Shown one piece after another: positions 34,601 to 45,529 of a DNA stretch of 64,000 nucleotides; position 1 is the first letter of the stretch; each line of letters starts with the position of its first letter. A program made the position numbers and the translations under genes. The DNA is taken from the NCBI GenBank assembly GCA_032622095.1, contig CP136067.1:75728705-75792704 (forward strand). The letters are read 5' to 3'. Origin of the DNA: Siphonodentalium dalli (Eukaryota > Mollusca > Scaphopoda > Gadilida > Siphonodentaliidae). The notes beneath the pieces are model-generated. The model was not told where the DNA came from. It did no database searches and saw only the letters and a list, made by a program, of their open reading frames with translations.

Positions 34601-35193
34601 ATGCATTGATCGTAGTATTTGTGAACCCACATCCTGCACGTGGCACCACGTGGCCAGAATCGGTGCCCGAGAACATAATCGACATCATCATCACATATAT
34701 TTATGCGAGCGCAGTTGCCCCTCAGCATTCGTATAACCGTGAATCGAACTTCTTTATATAGAAGGTGCTTCTTAATGTCATGAATGGTAACGGAGTCAGC
34801 AAATCCTGCAAGGTATACTTGTGAAGTTTTTATTGGACTGCCATGCTTGTGGAAGAAATAGTCGACCTGTGAATCATCTGCTGAGCGAGTAGGCGTCTGT
34901 CGGGTTTGCTTGTGTTCGTGTAACGGGACTTCTGAATGATAGCTCACGTCATTTGGTTTACTGGAATGCGAACTTCTGCTGTCAGAATGAGCATCGCTCT
35001 CGTCCGGATAACAATCATCTGTGGCGTATTTCATAAATTCATTTAATGTTTCTGCGATATTTCTCTGTGTATTGGATACATCTGCCATGGATTGACCCAC
35101 ACACTCCACGAATTGTTGAAGATTGTTTGTTACTTGTGTTGTAAAGTTGCGGAATTCATCCTTCATTGCATTTACATTGTGTTTCATGTCCAC
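31607..35193 (-). pseudogene. CR1/L2-like LINE with ORF1-like and ORF2 modules in one frame; one frameshift
   Basis: A 1,054-residue frame (32029-35193) carries three modules. The first is a ~220-residue head with an RRM-like start (VYLAGFADSVTIHDIKKHL) and a RFWPRGATCRMW block. A hydrophobic stretch (IVALLVLTLCLYLSG) follows. Then comes an endonuclease (MITWNATGVMSS, IVMGDFNGQF, SNHRPVTL) and a reverse transcriptase (SYRAITLMPTLYK, LFLDVWKAFDTVW, GARQGGILSPLYY). The usual FADD/YADD reads QADD. A frameshift near 32026 leads into the thumb/C-terminal region (GIYLDKYDFNG..., LYGSELLWNLNQKH, FFGSLCNLKSSKTVKH), which ends abruptly at 31607. No 3' UTR or Cys-rich tail remains: the next bases are Polinton polymerase. 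An internal Met (MDTTNLNMITW) is the likely native ORF2 start. Confidence 0.8.
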
Positions 35194-35309
35194 ACTGGCA
35201 TTAGAATCCGAGAAAAAAACGATACATTAGTAAATTATGCTCTTTTCTGTCAAAAACCCTTCGAAGCGCTCAGCTTACTCTTTTGGAATCTAACACAACC
35301 TCTGGATCG
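35194..35309. other. Short non-coding spacer upstream of the LINE frame
   Basis: Possible remains of the LINE 5' leader. No target-site duplication could be identified because the LINE 3' end is truncated. Confidence 0.3.
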
Positions 35310-35480
35310 ACGAACCCGACCCTGGGCTGTCACTGTGGCCCACCCATCGCTCGATGCCACTCTGGCCCATGGGCCAGCGTGCCAGGTCCCAGCTCCTGAC
35401 ATTGACTATCTGGCTGGCACTCTGGCCCACCCCCTCTGGGTCTGCCAGCTCCAGAGGGGTGGGCCAGAGTGCCAGCCAAT
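35310..35480. repeat. GC-rich self-complementary repeat (CTGGCACTCTGGCCCA family), copy 2
   Basis: Same family and orientation as 21975-22260: CACTCTGGCCCATGGGCCAG, GTGCCAGGTCCCAG, CTGACATTGACT and CTGGCACTCTGGCCCACCCC are shared. Its 3' half forms an inverted pair with itself (CTGGCACTCTGGCCCACC...GGTGGGCCAGAGTGCCAG). Confidence 0.7.
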
Positions 35481-35486
35481 ACTACT

Positions 35487-35840
35487 GTCGTGGGTTATAG
35501 TTTATTCGTGTTGTCCACCCATATGGACTTACAATAAATTATTTTGAGTCGATATTGGCACTAAAACACTTTAATTTTCAGTTCGTTGTGGACTCAAAAT
35601 GAAGTGACTCTACGCCGATTATGACCTGCAATTCATATTATAAGCCGATAACGTGCTGATTTTCGGGAGAACGGACCGGTTAAGTCGTGGGTTTGGTCTA
35701 TTCGTGTTATTGTCCGCCCATTATGAACTTATAATAAGTCAATATGAGTCGATATTTGCACTAAAATTACTCTCATTTCAGTTCGCTGTGGACTCAAAAT
35801 GAGGCGATTTAAAGCTAATTATGAACCTAAACAAATCCTA
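35487..35840. repeat. ~205-bp direct duplication
   Basis: GAGTCGATATT(G/T)GCACTAAAA...TTTCAGTTCG(T/C)(T/G)GTGGACTCAAAATGA is found at about 35550 and 35753, together with the preceding GTCTATTCGTGTT-like block. Confidence 0.65.
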
Positions 35841-36489
35841 GTATAAGTGATCTACAGTTTTATATCTTACCATGGCACAAACAACATCTATTTCATTAAA
35901 AGTTGTTCATGTGCTTCATTTTGTGTTTTAAATTTATTGTAAATTGCGATTCGTGTTCACGCGATCAAATAAATTACAACGCCCGGCGTTTGGAAAACAA
36001 TCCGCACAAACTTTCCCAGTATCTTTTGTATGGGGAAGATAACTGTCATATATTGATTGATTGCTTGATGGTTTAACGTCGTTTTAGCCGCTAGGCCATA
36101 TCACGACCAAGAACAGAATCAGGTATAAAAAGAATTGTAGCGAAACTGTGTAGATAATTCAGACAGTGGATTAGATTAAAATAATGCAACGATGAGCTAT
36201 GTACAAATAAAAGCACACAAGAGGAATGTTTCCACTTGGAGTCAGGAATATAAATTCAAGAACTGACTACTGTGCAATCATATTATGAAGCGTATAAAAG
36301 TAGTAGAATAGATAATAAATAGCAACTAAAGAACACGAAATTTACCAAGGATCAACATTGAAATATGTAAAGTAACTTTTAAAATCAGATTTTGCAGAGA
36401 TAAGGTATTTATTATATTTGATGAATCGCGCATGAACACCCAGCCACGCTCCACAAATAATGTTTCTTGTCTTTGAGAGTTAACCGTTT
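35841..36489. other. Non-coding; probable downstream region of the LINE ORF1 remnant
   Basis: No gene. Part (36125-36185) resembles, in reverse complement, the sequence following the ORF1 fragment at 4930-4980, indicating the 3' context of that LINE family. Confidence 0.4.
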
Positions 36490-37330
36490 CTATTCAATCA
36501 TTTGGAAAACATTTGAAAGCTCAAAAATGTACCTCTCTTTCTGAGAGTCGAAACGTTTGGGGGACTTTGGCGATCTGTGTTTCGAAGCAACGGGCGATTT
36601 TTCTTTTGGAACAATAGGATCAACTTGCATAGATTGTTTCGGAGGAAAATCTGTATCCATAACCTGCGCTTCAGGTTCTAAAATAGGAATAATATCAGTC
36701 GCCTCAACTTGTGTTGCAAGTGATATACATGTACTGACGAGTTTGGTTTGACTCCTTGTCTGAGTGCCGGCATTAACATACTTTTTTGTAGACACGATTG
36801 TTGTGTATGTGACATGTGGAATGGATGGTTAAGGACCAAGTATTTTCTTAGCATCTATATATGACAGATGCTTCTCAGCTTAACATAGTTGAATCTTGAA
36901 TTCATAGGCCCAAATGGGACATGCACGATCCATTGCAGCATGTGAACCTTGACAGTTTGAACATTTCTTAAGATTCGTACAATCCTTATGATCATGGCCA
37001 GAAATAGAACATGTGCACATATGGTTTCTTTACTTTTACAATGTTCCTGGCCATGGCCATACCCCTGACACTTAAAACAACGCAATGGGTTTGGAACAGA
37101 TATACTTAAATCCATATTCATAAACCCAACCTTCAATGTCGGTGGATGTTTGCAGCAGAGCAACATATTGAACTTTCTTTGAACACTCAATCAAGAAAGA
37201 GCCACTTATTGGCCCTGTCCTGATTAGTATAACATATTTCAATCATCCAGCAATGCTTTGTAGCGTTTTATCAATGACAAAGATAGAAGGTTTTTTTTCA
37301 CATTTGGGTCAAAGCCAACCAAGTACTGAG
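36490..37330 (-). pseudogene. LINE ORF1 (gag-like) with CCHC zinc knuckles, frameshifted
   Basis: The frame 36855-37190 contains PNPLRCFKCQGYGHGQEHCK, a CCHC zinc knuckle of the kind found in ORF1/gag proteins of jockey- and I-like non-LTR retrotransposons. A second knuckle follows in a shifted frame (GHDHKDCTNLKKCSNCQGSH), then the PIWAYEFKIQ block that usually ends this region. The C-terminal Ser/Pro-rich tract (36490-36795: SPVASKHRSPKSPKRFDS) is shared with the fragment at 4530-4985. At least two frame changes are needed, and no ORF2 follows downstream, so it is a dead partial copy. The product would bind the element's RNA. Confidence 0.7.
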
Positions 37331-38716
37331 GGAATACCACAGCATCATTGGAACGTGGTGGGTAATCTTTCTTACGGGCAATACGTTTTTTTTATTTGAG
37401 TTGCCATACAAAAAGCAAAAAGATCGACAACTAGCCCAGCAGCAGCGTGAACTACCTACTACCTAATTCTCGTCGGGCCAAAGACTGGTACACAGCTGAA
37501 GCGATGACCCGTTTAGCCACTGCATACAGCAGCATATCGGTACCACTTCACAGTGAGACAGTCGTGAAGAATACAAAATTCAACACTATACAATCATCAG
37601 TACGAACACAACAGACAGGAGAGAACAAAAATAATAACAGAAAATAATACTTCACACATCAGACGAGCAATACAACAGAAATTGAATCTGAAACACTGGA
37701 GAGGCGTGACTAACCGATTGATTGAGCAATTCAACCACCCGTCTTGAAGAGATGTAGGACCAATGAGGACCATCCGCATCCGCAGGTCGATGCCCCACGT
37801 GATATGACGGCCCTAGTACCTCGAGGACTCCTACACCAAACCTCACGGGATGCACCCCAATGCAAACAGGGTGCCATATTAGGGAAATCTTACTTCTCGC
37901 ACTGGGGCGGTAGGCCTATTCTACCCCGGGCCCACACGGGGAACTATCATATATATATATATATTTATAAACTTAGTCATCTTGCTAAATGAGTGACCGC
38001 CAGTCATTTGGTGAAATGCTTAAACTTTCCAGTCATTTGGCCAAATGACTGAATATTAGTTCCAGCCATTTTGCCAAATTCCTATTTGTGATACATTAGG
38101 GATTAAAATATACAATGTTTATGAAATGGTACATATTTAACAAATTTCAGTTAGAACACATAAAGTTACACTGTAAATACACAATTATATGCGGTAATTA
38201 ATAAATACATCTCATTTATTTGAACAATTCGTACTCGAGTGGCATCTACTTTACACAACACGTTATTTTTATAGCAAAGATATCGCTTGCCCTTGCATCT
38301 GTTAGATCCATTACAATTTTACAAATCCCTGATCACCATCACGTGACTCAGTTTTGTTGGCGTGGCGAAGAAACACACCCTTGTCTTCAATTAAATGTCA
38401 GATTCACTTAGCAGTTTCTGGGGACACAAAGCAACTTGATGACGGCTCTATTTCTTTTTAAACACACTACAAAGGCAGCCGATCGAAAATATTGTCCGTT
38501 TTCCACAGCAATGCAATGATTTATTCTCATGACACATGACAGATGCGTATGGAGATTAACATAACTTATATACAAAAATTGGTAACAAGTATATATATAC
38601 AATATGTACAAATGTATAGCGGCATTGGAGATCATGTAGTTACGATTAGAATAGTATATGTACTCATTCGAAAGGTTGAATACGTATCAATAACTAAATA
38701 GTTCAGATGGTATATG
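37331..38716. other. Non-coding, nothing recognised
   Basis: No coding motif. Contains an AT dinucleotide tract (37948-37965) and a CAGTCATTTGG(T/C)(G/C)AAATG word repeated at 38002, 38030 and, imperfectly, 38065. Confidence 0.4.
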
Positions 38717-39079
38717 TCAACCAGGCGGATTTTCGTCGAACCTCTTACAAATGATATGTATAAATTTGCATAAACGCCGTATTTGGCATGGGTTTTGTAC
38801 ATTGAGAAGTTCATCCATTGTTGTAATGTTTGGTCTATTCAGGTATTCTTTTGATATATGACATTTTCTCTCGCGCTCAAGCGCTTCACATTCAAATAGG
38901 TAATGGAATTCGTCTCCTAGTCTGTTATCTCTACATAACGGGCATGTTCGTTCCCTTAGATATGTACCATTCCAGCGACCGGTTTCCACTGGCAAATGGT
39001 GATTTGATGTTCTAAATTTACATAATATCGTTCTATTAAATTCATTTGGAGTGTCTAGATAGCCTTCATAGTGTACTAG
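38717..39079 (-). pseudogene. LINE ORF2 C-terminal zinc-ribbon tail (3' part of a split LINE)
   Basis: The open frame reads FRTSNHHLPVETGRWNGTY, then CPLCRDNRLGDEFHYLFEC, and ends CKRFDENPPG. This is the Cys-Cys-His-Cys tail typical of many CR1/jockey-like ORF2 proteins (FRTSNH.LP.E.GRW followed by C..C....GDE.HYLF.C). It begins immediately next to the 39082-44049 element. The upstream ORF2 part lies on the other side at 44052-45525 in the same frame once the insertion and one TA are ignored, so both are halves of one LINE. Confidence 0.8.
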
Positions 39080-40083
39080 TAGTGACTTAGCGACAAAATT
39101 TTGTCCTATTGGAACGGACTGGCCAAAAGTGCCATTTTCTTATATTATGTCAAGTTAGGTGTGCTCTTTCAGAAAGTGAACTGGAAACAGGTTTCTGCTC
39201 AATATTAACCCTTGTTTCCAGTATAAATCCAAGATGGCTGCCAAATTCAATCATTATTTCACCATGACGTTCCAACTGGTATACAATTTAAGGCACATGC
39301 ATAATAAAGCCGTCATTCCATCCGGCATTATCATATTTTGAAGATATTAGCAATCCAGGCTGACCTAATTTGAAAATTATCACTTTTTGGACCAAAAGCA
39401 TGAAATTTTGTCATAAAATCATTCTCGTTTCAATTATTTCTGAATAATAAACAGACAATTTCTCAAAACTGTTTCAGTGCAGATCAAAGGTTAAGATCTT
39501 AAAAATATCAGAAATGTATACTGCAAACAAAATATACAAATTCGTAACCATATTTTAGACATTTTGGATTATGTTACCCCTCACCCCAAACATTATGAAA
39601 TTTTGTTTTTGTGATAAACATCCGATAGAACATGGATGAGAATATATAAAGGACACTATTCGATCACATTTCTAAATACTGTAATTGCAATTACACACAC
39701 AATGACCAAAGTTGAAATTTACAACTTTTTCGACTAAAATATGCAATTTGGTAAGAAAATCCTCGTCATTTCAAATATTTTGGTCCAATAAATGGTCATT
39801 TACTCATAGGATATTTGCGATAGTTCAAAATGTTTGGTCTTAAATGTTTTGGACATATATACTGAAAACAATGAATACATTTTCTGTGGTTAATATGTAA
39901 CAACATTTCAGAAAATTTGGTTTATGTTACCCCTCACCCCAAAAATCACGAAAATGTGACTTGGTTGTAAAGATTCAATAAATCTTTGGTTAAATCTTAT
40001 AAAGTGAGTTTGTCGATGACGATCAGTCATATATTGTTATGTAACAATCTCATTGACAGTATACTGTTTAAATTTACAATTGT

Positions 40084-40492
40084 ATGCCTAATAACAGCTA
40101 TATTTTATGATAAAATAACCATCATTTCAAATATTTTCAACCAATATATGGGCAATTTCTCAAACATTTCCCAAGATCGTATACCACATGCGGCCTTGAA
40201 AATTTCGAAAATGACTGTCGAATACAACACATTTAAAGGTGTATACATGTCATGTGTTGGTGAAATAGAATAAAATTCTAAAAATCTATGCCTAATAACA
40301 GCTATATTTTATGATAAAATAACCATCATTTCAAATATTTTCAACCAATATATGGGCAATTTCTCAAACATTTCACAAGATCGTATACCACATGCGGCCT
40401 TGAAATTTTCGAAAATGACTGTCGAATACAACACATTTAAAGGTGTATACATGTCATGTGTTGGTGAAATAGAATAAAATTCTAAAAATCTA
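40084..40492. repeat. 204-bp perfect-like tandem duplication in the left arm
   Basis: ATGCCTAATAACAGCTATAT...GAAATAGAATAAAATTCTAAAAATCT occurs twice in direct succession (40084 and 40288) with only a couple of differences. The right arm has one diverged copy, so the duplication is recent and specific to this arm. Confidence 0.9.
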
Positions 40493-40639
40493 TTATACCA
40501 TAAATAATTTGAAGGTGTTGATGTTATACATGTATAACTATAATGCGCACAGACTGATAATACTAGCGGATATATAGCAACTCATAGATTGTCATGATAT
40601 AATCACCGGTGACCATGTTGATACATTGAACAAATATTT

Positions 40640-41855
40640 TAGGCATTCTTAATATCACAATTACAACTGCATAATTATGTGCATGGTAAATCAGCTATTG
40701 CACATTTGCACCTGTTACAAGTTTGGGATTTGCAACAACAGTTGATGAGTTCTGAACACACAGCTGCAGCTTCTGGTAATGTAGTCCACAATGGTTTTCA
40801 TCCATGATCTTCAACTGTCCATTCACAGCCATGCGGGCCATGTATTGGAATTGTTATGTCATGACAAGTGTACCACAATGCTGCCTGGTATATGGCTCAT
40901 TTCATATGCTGTATTAGAGACCCTTTTGAGCGACAAGTTTTGGAGAATTCTGTTCATATGCCTCGTTATCAACAACTTTTGACAACCTTTATTATACTTA
41001 ATGGTAATGAAACGTTTGAGTTCTTTGAAAATATATGAGGACGAATCTAGTTGAATAAAAGGTTGATTCGCCTATAGAATATATGTACATGTACATGTAT
41101 CTGTGTCAGATATCGGGATAATATTTCCATACTATCCAGAAACTTTTTCTGCCCTTTATCTGGAAGAATAAAGTGGTATCAAAACCAGATATCGAATGAA
41201 AATTGGGTAGTGATAACAATTGTCATCGCCCAGAGCGGAAAATGTGCTGTTGTCATGGTACAATCTTTTAGTTTTGCCTGTTCCTAGATAAACACATGTA
41301 TCACCACCACTGTTAGCATCCGTAAACTTTGAAAACAGACCGATAACCATTACCAGGACATCTGTGTCAACAATCCGAACACGGATGGTCGTCAGCCAAC
41401 AAGAAAGCGCATGGATATGTGCGGCACAATTCTAATATCAGCTTCCTCCTGACAACAGTTTCTCAAGATTTACTAGGAAGAATTTGCTATTTTGAGAGTT
41501 GACGAACATTCTGTCATGTTTAACACTTTATCATCATGTACTGACGCATTACTTGTCAGGAATACAAAACGTTCAAGCTTATTGTCAGAATGACGGAGGA
41601 AGTCGTTCCATTTTTTTTAAATCTTAGTTTGGCCACCAACTTTTCGTCCAAGACCTATACCACGATGCTCATTAGTGCTGCCTTTTGTGCTGCCTTCAAA
41701 ATACCTATCCCACACAACACACATCACATTAACACTTCTTAGTTTGTAGAGTAGAAACTTCATTGGTGACTGTGTAATCATTAAAAGTACATGTAGATCA
41801 TATCGTAGGCACAATTATATGCACAAGAACGCCTCCATCAAATATCTTGCACGTA
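40640..41855 (-). pseudogene. Broken gene of the EEAD/VDTDV/DTT + CXC family (left copy)
   Basis: Minus-strand pieces occur in the right order. IFDGGVLVHIIVP (about 41840) comes first, then VWDRYFEGSTKGSTNEHRGI (41617-41750), WNDFLRHSDNKLERFVFLT (about 41600), QEEADIRIV (about 41450), VRIVDTDVLVMVIG (about 41375), YLGTGKTKRLYH (about 41280), SGFDTTLFFQIKGRKSFW (about 41190), IYQAALWYTCH (about 40890) and a Cys-rich tail, ELINCCCKSQTCNRCKCA (about 40770). I recall this order from a large family of uncharacterised proteins in cnidarian and mollusc genomes, with HEEADTR, DTDV and GCDTT blocks spaced like acidic sites of PIN/FEN-type nucleases. Many frameshifts and stops prevent expression. The relation to nucleases is inference. 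Confidence 0.65.
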
Positions 41856-41879
41856 CTTCCAATATTTTATTTATTGTAA

Positions 41880-42590
41880 TAGTGTGTCCGAACAACATTT
41901 GGGCAGTTCACAAAACCCGAAATTGCTTCTCCGCCATTCCAAACGATCAAGTGCAGGAACAGGAGAACATCAAATTGAAAGGAAATGGAGGGTTGATAGG
42001 TTTAACAGAGAGCTCATCAACAATAACGAGATGGCTAGAACTCCCCGAACCAGACGTGTTTTTCTCTCATGAGAGTCGGCTATTTCCCTAACCAGGACGG
42101 ACCTGACTCCAAGCATACTTGAACAAGATGTCTGCCAATCAAGACTACTATTTCCCCCGCCTTATCAACGGGAGGTAAATTCAAGGGGACACAATCTGAT
42201 TTGCTGGGATGTATCCGGAAAGCAATTGGAGATATATCGGACCCACCTAAAAATGTTCAGTGCAAGATATTTGATGGAGGCGTTCTTGTGGATATGATTG
42301 TACCTGCGATATAGTATCTACTTTCAATGATTACGCCCAGTCACTAGTGAAGTTTATACTCTACAGACTAAGAAGTGTTACTGTCATGTATATGTGGTGT
42401 GGGACATATGAAACGAGCTGCCTACCAGGTAGGATTGTGGTACACTTGTCATGCCAAGCTGCAGCTGTGTGCTCAGAACTCATTAAGTGTTGTTGCAAAT
42501 CACAAACTTGCAACAGATGCAAATGTGCAAACGCTGATTTACCATACACAGAGTTATGTAGATGTAATTGTGTGCTTAAAATATTTGTTC
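41880..42590 (+). pseudogene. Broken gene of the EEAD/VDTDV/DTT + CXC family (right copy, internally deleted)
   Basis: On the plus strand the order is AIPNDQVQEQENIKLKGNGG with LIGLTESSSTITRWLEL (41930-42040), DLLGCIRKAIGDISDPPKN and IFDGGVLVDMIVP (42200-42295), DYAQSLVKFILYRLRS (about 42330), HMKRAAYQVGLWYTCH (about 42405) and a Cys-rich tail, ELIKCCCKSQTCNRCKCA, through TELCRCN (about 42478-42555). Relative to the left copy, the section from the WDRYF block to just before the AYQ block is missing, so all the acidic EEAD/DTD/DTT motifs are absent. Its N-terminal segment is not present in the left copy. Stops and frame changes occur here too. The two copies face away from each other's 5' ends, head to head. 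Confidence 0.6.
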
Positions 42591-44051
42591 AAGGTATAAA
42601 CACAGGCAGCGGTGATTATAACATGACAATCTATGAGTTGCTATCTATCGGCTGGTATTATCAGTCTGTGAACATTATAGTTATATAATATAACAAACAT
42701 GAATTTAAGAACACAGTATAAACAAAGATAGGCCATCTTTATGTGCATTATTGATTGACAATTTAAAGTTGTGACCTGAAATGCATATCTATATATACAC
42801 CCCTCTTGAATGCTAGATTAGATAAGTCAATGATATAGGGTCAAATATATCCATTAATGGTATTATAGATTCTTTTATTTTTATTTTATTTCACCAAAAC
42901 ATTACATGTATATACCCTTATATGTGTTGTATATATATTCGATGTTCATTTTCGAAACTTTTAAGACCGCATTTTGTATATTATTGCATATTGCCATGCT
43001 ATTGGTTGAACATATTTGAAATGATCAAATAAATTGTTATTAGGCATACAATTGTTAATTTCAACAGTATACTGACAATGAGATTGTTACATTATAATAT
43101 ATGACGAATTGCGATCGACAAACTCACTTTATAAGATTTAACCAAAGATTTATTTAATCCTTACAACAAGTCACATTTTCGTGATATTTCGGGTGGGGGG
43201 TAACATAAACCAAGTTTTCTGAAACGTTGTTACATATTAAACACATACAATGTATTCATCGTTTTCAGTATATATGTCCAACATATATAAGACCGAACAT
43301 TGTGAACTATCGCAAATATCCTATGAGTAAATGACCATTTATTGGACCAAAATATTTGATATGAAGAGGATTTTATTACAAAATTGCATGTTTTGTCGAA
43401 AAAGATGTTATATTTCAACTTTGGTCATTGTGTATGTAATTGCCATTGCAGTATTTAGAAATGTGATCAAATAGTGTCATTTATAGATTCTCATCCATGT
43501 TCTATCGGATGCTTATCACAAAAACAATATTTCATGATTTTTTGGGTGAGGGGTAACATAGTCCAAAATGTCTAAAATACGGTTAAGAATGTGTCCTAGA
43601 TATTGTATGTTTTGATTAGAGTATACATGTCCAAAAATGCTAAGACCTTAACCTTTGATCTACACTGAAACATTTTTGAGAAATTGTCTGTTTATTATTC
43701 CGAAATAATTGAAATGAGAATGATTATATGACAAAATTGCATGTTTTTGGTACAAAAAGTGATAAATTTCGAATTTGGTCAGCCTGGGTTGCTACTATCT
43801 TCAAAATATGACATTGTCAGGTTGAATGACGCCTTTATTATGCATGCGCCTCAAATTTTATACCAGTTGGAACATCAGGGTGAAATAATGATTGAATTTG
43901 ACCACCATCTGGATTTATACTGGAAACAAGGGTTAATATTGATCAGAAACATGTTTCTAGTTCACTTTCTGAAAGAGCACACCTAACTTGACATAATATA
44001 AGAAAATGGCACTTTTGGCCAGTCCGTTCCAAAAAAAACGCTAAGTCACTA

Positions 44052-45525
44052 CACTATCATATGAGATATCATGTTTGTGTATCTGATATATTTTTCCCCG
44101 GCTAGAATTTTGCAGATCTGCTTCCCAGTTCGATCGGAATTGGCTAATCAGACTACATTTCACGTACTCGATAAGTTGGTCTACATTTGTCGCTATGTCG
44201 CTATCAAATACATGAGCTTGGGAGCATGACTCTAAGGTATGACGAATGGAACTCGGCCAACTGATATGACTTGAGTCGTCTGATAACGTGCGTGATAACT
44301 GATATAGTACTTTAGAATATCGCTTTTCATCCATGTTAACTACTCTACACCAATATTTAATCATTCGTGTTTTAATTAAAATTTCTAATGGCATTCGGCC
44401 AGTTTCTGCATAAACCATGTAGTCAGCCGTCGAAGGTTTTACTCGCAATAAGTGCTTCATAAATTGTCGGTGAACATTCTCAATAATGGCACAATCTTCA
44501 TGCCTCACACCTCACACCCATAGAGGAGTACTGGCTCTACTTGTGCATCAAATAATTCGAATTGGTTTTTTATACTCAAGCTGTGTTTACGGGCTTTCGA
44601 TATAACAGAGTAGATGGCTTTCATGCCTTTAGAAGCCAAATTTTTCTTGGCTTCTCCAAATTTTCCCGCCTTCGAGAGAATAATTCCGAGATAATTTAAG
44701 TTTTTAACCACTTCGATACTTTTACCATCGAGTTTAAATTGTGCATTTTTTGGTAAACCATGTTTAGAGAACATTACAATTTTTGTTTTCTCTCCGTTTA
44801 CTGTTAATTTACAGATATCACAATATCTTTCAAATGATAAAAGCTGCTTTTTCAGTTTCCCCGCTGTCTATGCCATAATTACTGTATCGTCTGCGTATAG
44901 AAGGACAAATAATTGAACATATATGTGCAGTTTCTCGACAATTTCATCTGAGATGGTACGGGGTGAGAGGTTTAAGCCCTGCTTAACCCCCGAGAGGCAC
45001 TCGAAATATTGGGATTTAGCACATTGGTGTTGCACGCATGACTTGATATCATTATACAGATCAGTTATTACTCTGAGAGTTTTTTCCAGTTATTCTAGAT
45101 TTTATCAATTTATGCCTAAGGCCTTTTCTCAAAACTTTATCGAACGCTTTTTAAAATCTATGAATGCGCAATAAAGACTTGTTTTCAGCATTCCTGTCAT
45201 TTTGGCCAACAAGTGTATCGAAAATATGTTATCTAACGTTGAATAGCCATGTCTGAATCCTGCTTGTGTTTAAGATAGAATACCGTTCTTTGTTGTGAAG
45301 TCTGTTAGACGAATCGTCAATACTTTGGTAAAAACCTTGCCAAAACAACTTAAAATAGTTATTGGCCTCATATATAATTTTTCGGTTCTGACTGATCTCC
45401 CTTATTTTTATAAATCGGTACAATCGTTCCAATATAACACTGATAATGTTTCTAGGATCTCCGCGTCCTCTGTCAACAGCTGGAATGGGCACCGCCACAT
45501 TGTCGCCGACACTGGTACAACATAT
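44052..45525 (-). pseudogene. LINE ORF2 reverse transcriptase region (5' part of the split LINE)
   Basis: Several minus-strand frames follow each other: an RT finger region near 45420-45300 (YKNKGDQSEPKNY), a motif near 45180 (LYCAFIDFKK), SGVKQGLNLSPRT near 44970, the catalytic LLYADDTVIMA near 44890, CKLTVNGEKTKIVMFSKHG near 44800, YLGIILSKAGKFGEA and VLLYGCEV (44505-44774), then a long thumb region to 44052. Frameshifts occur at about 45300, 45180-45100 and 44505. The endonuclease is absent, so this is a 5'-truncated insertion, as is common for LINEs. The remaining C-terminus is at 38717-39079. Confidence 0.75.
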
Positions 45526-45529
45526 GGTG

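Larger units (their letters stand above)
39082..44049. mobile_element. TA-flanked palindromic DNA transposon, 4,968 bp, inserted in a LINE
   Basis: Both edges carry TA (39080-39081 and 44050-44051) and an identical inverted terminus, GTGACTTAGCG / CGCTAAGTCAC. Deleting the block with one TA restores the reading frame of the host LINE, which fixes both boundaries. The two halves are long inverted copies of each other (39082-41853 against 42265-44049). The outer ~1 kb of each consists of degenerate ~335-360-bp subterminal repeats that include GTTACCCCTCACCCCAAA. The left half retains the longer gene copy; the right copy lacks about 790 bp of it but keeps a more N-terminal segment. TA duplication is a feature of Tc1/mariner and some other DNA transposons, but the gene carried is not a recognisable DDE transposase. 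Confidence 0.75.
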
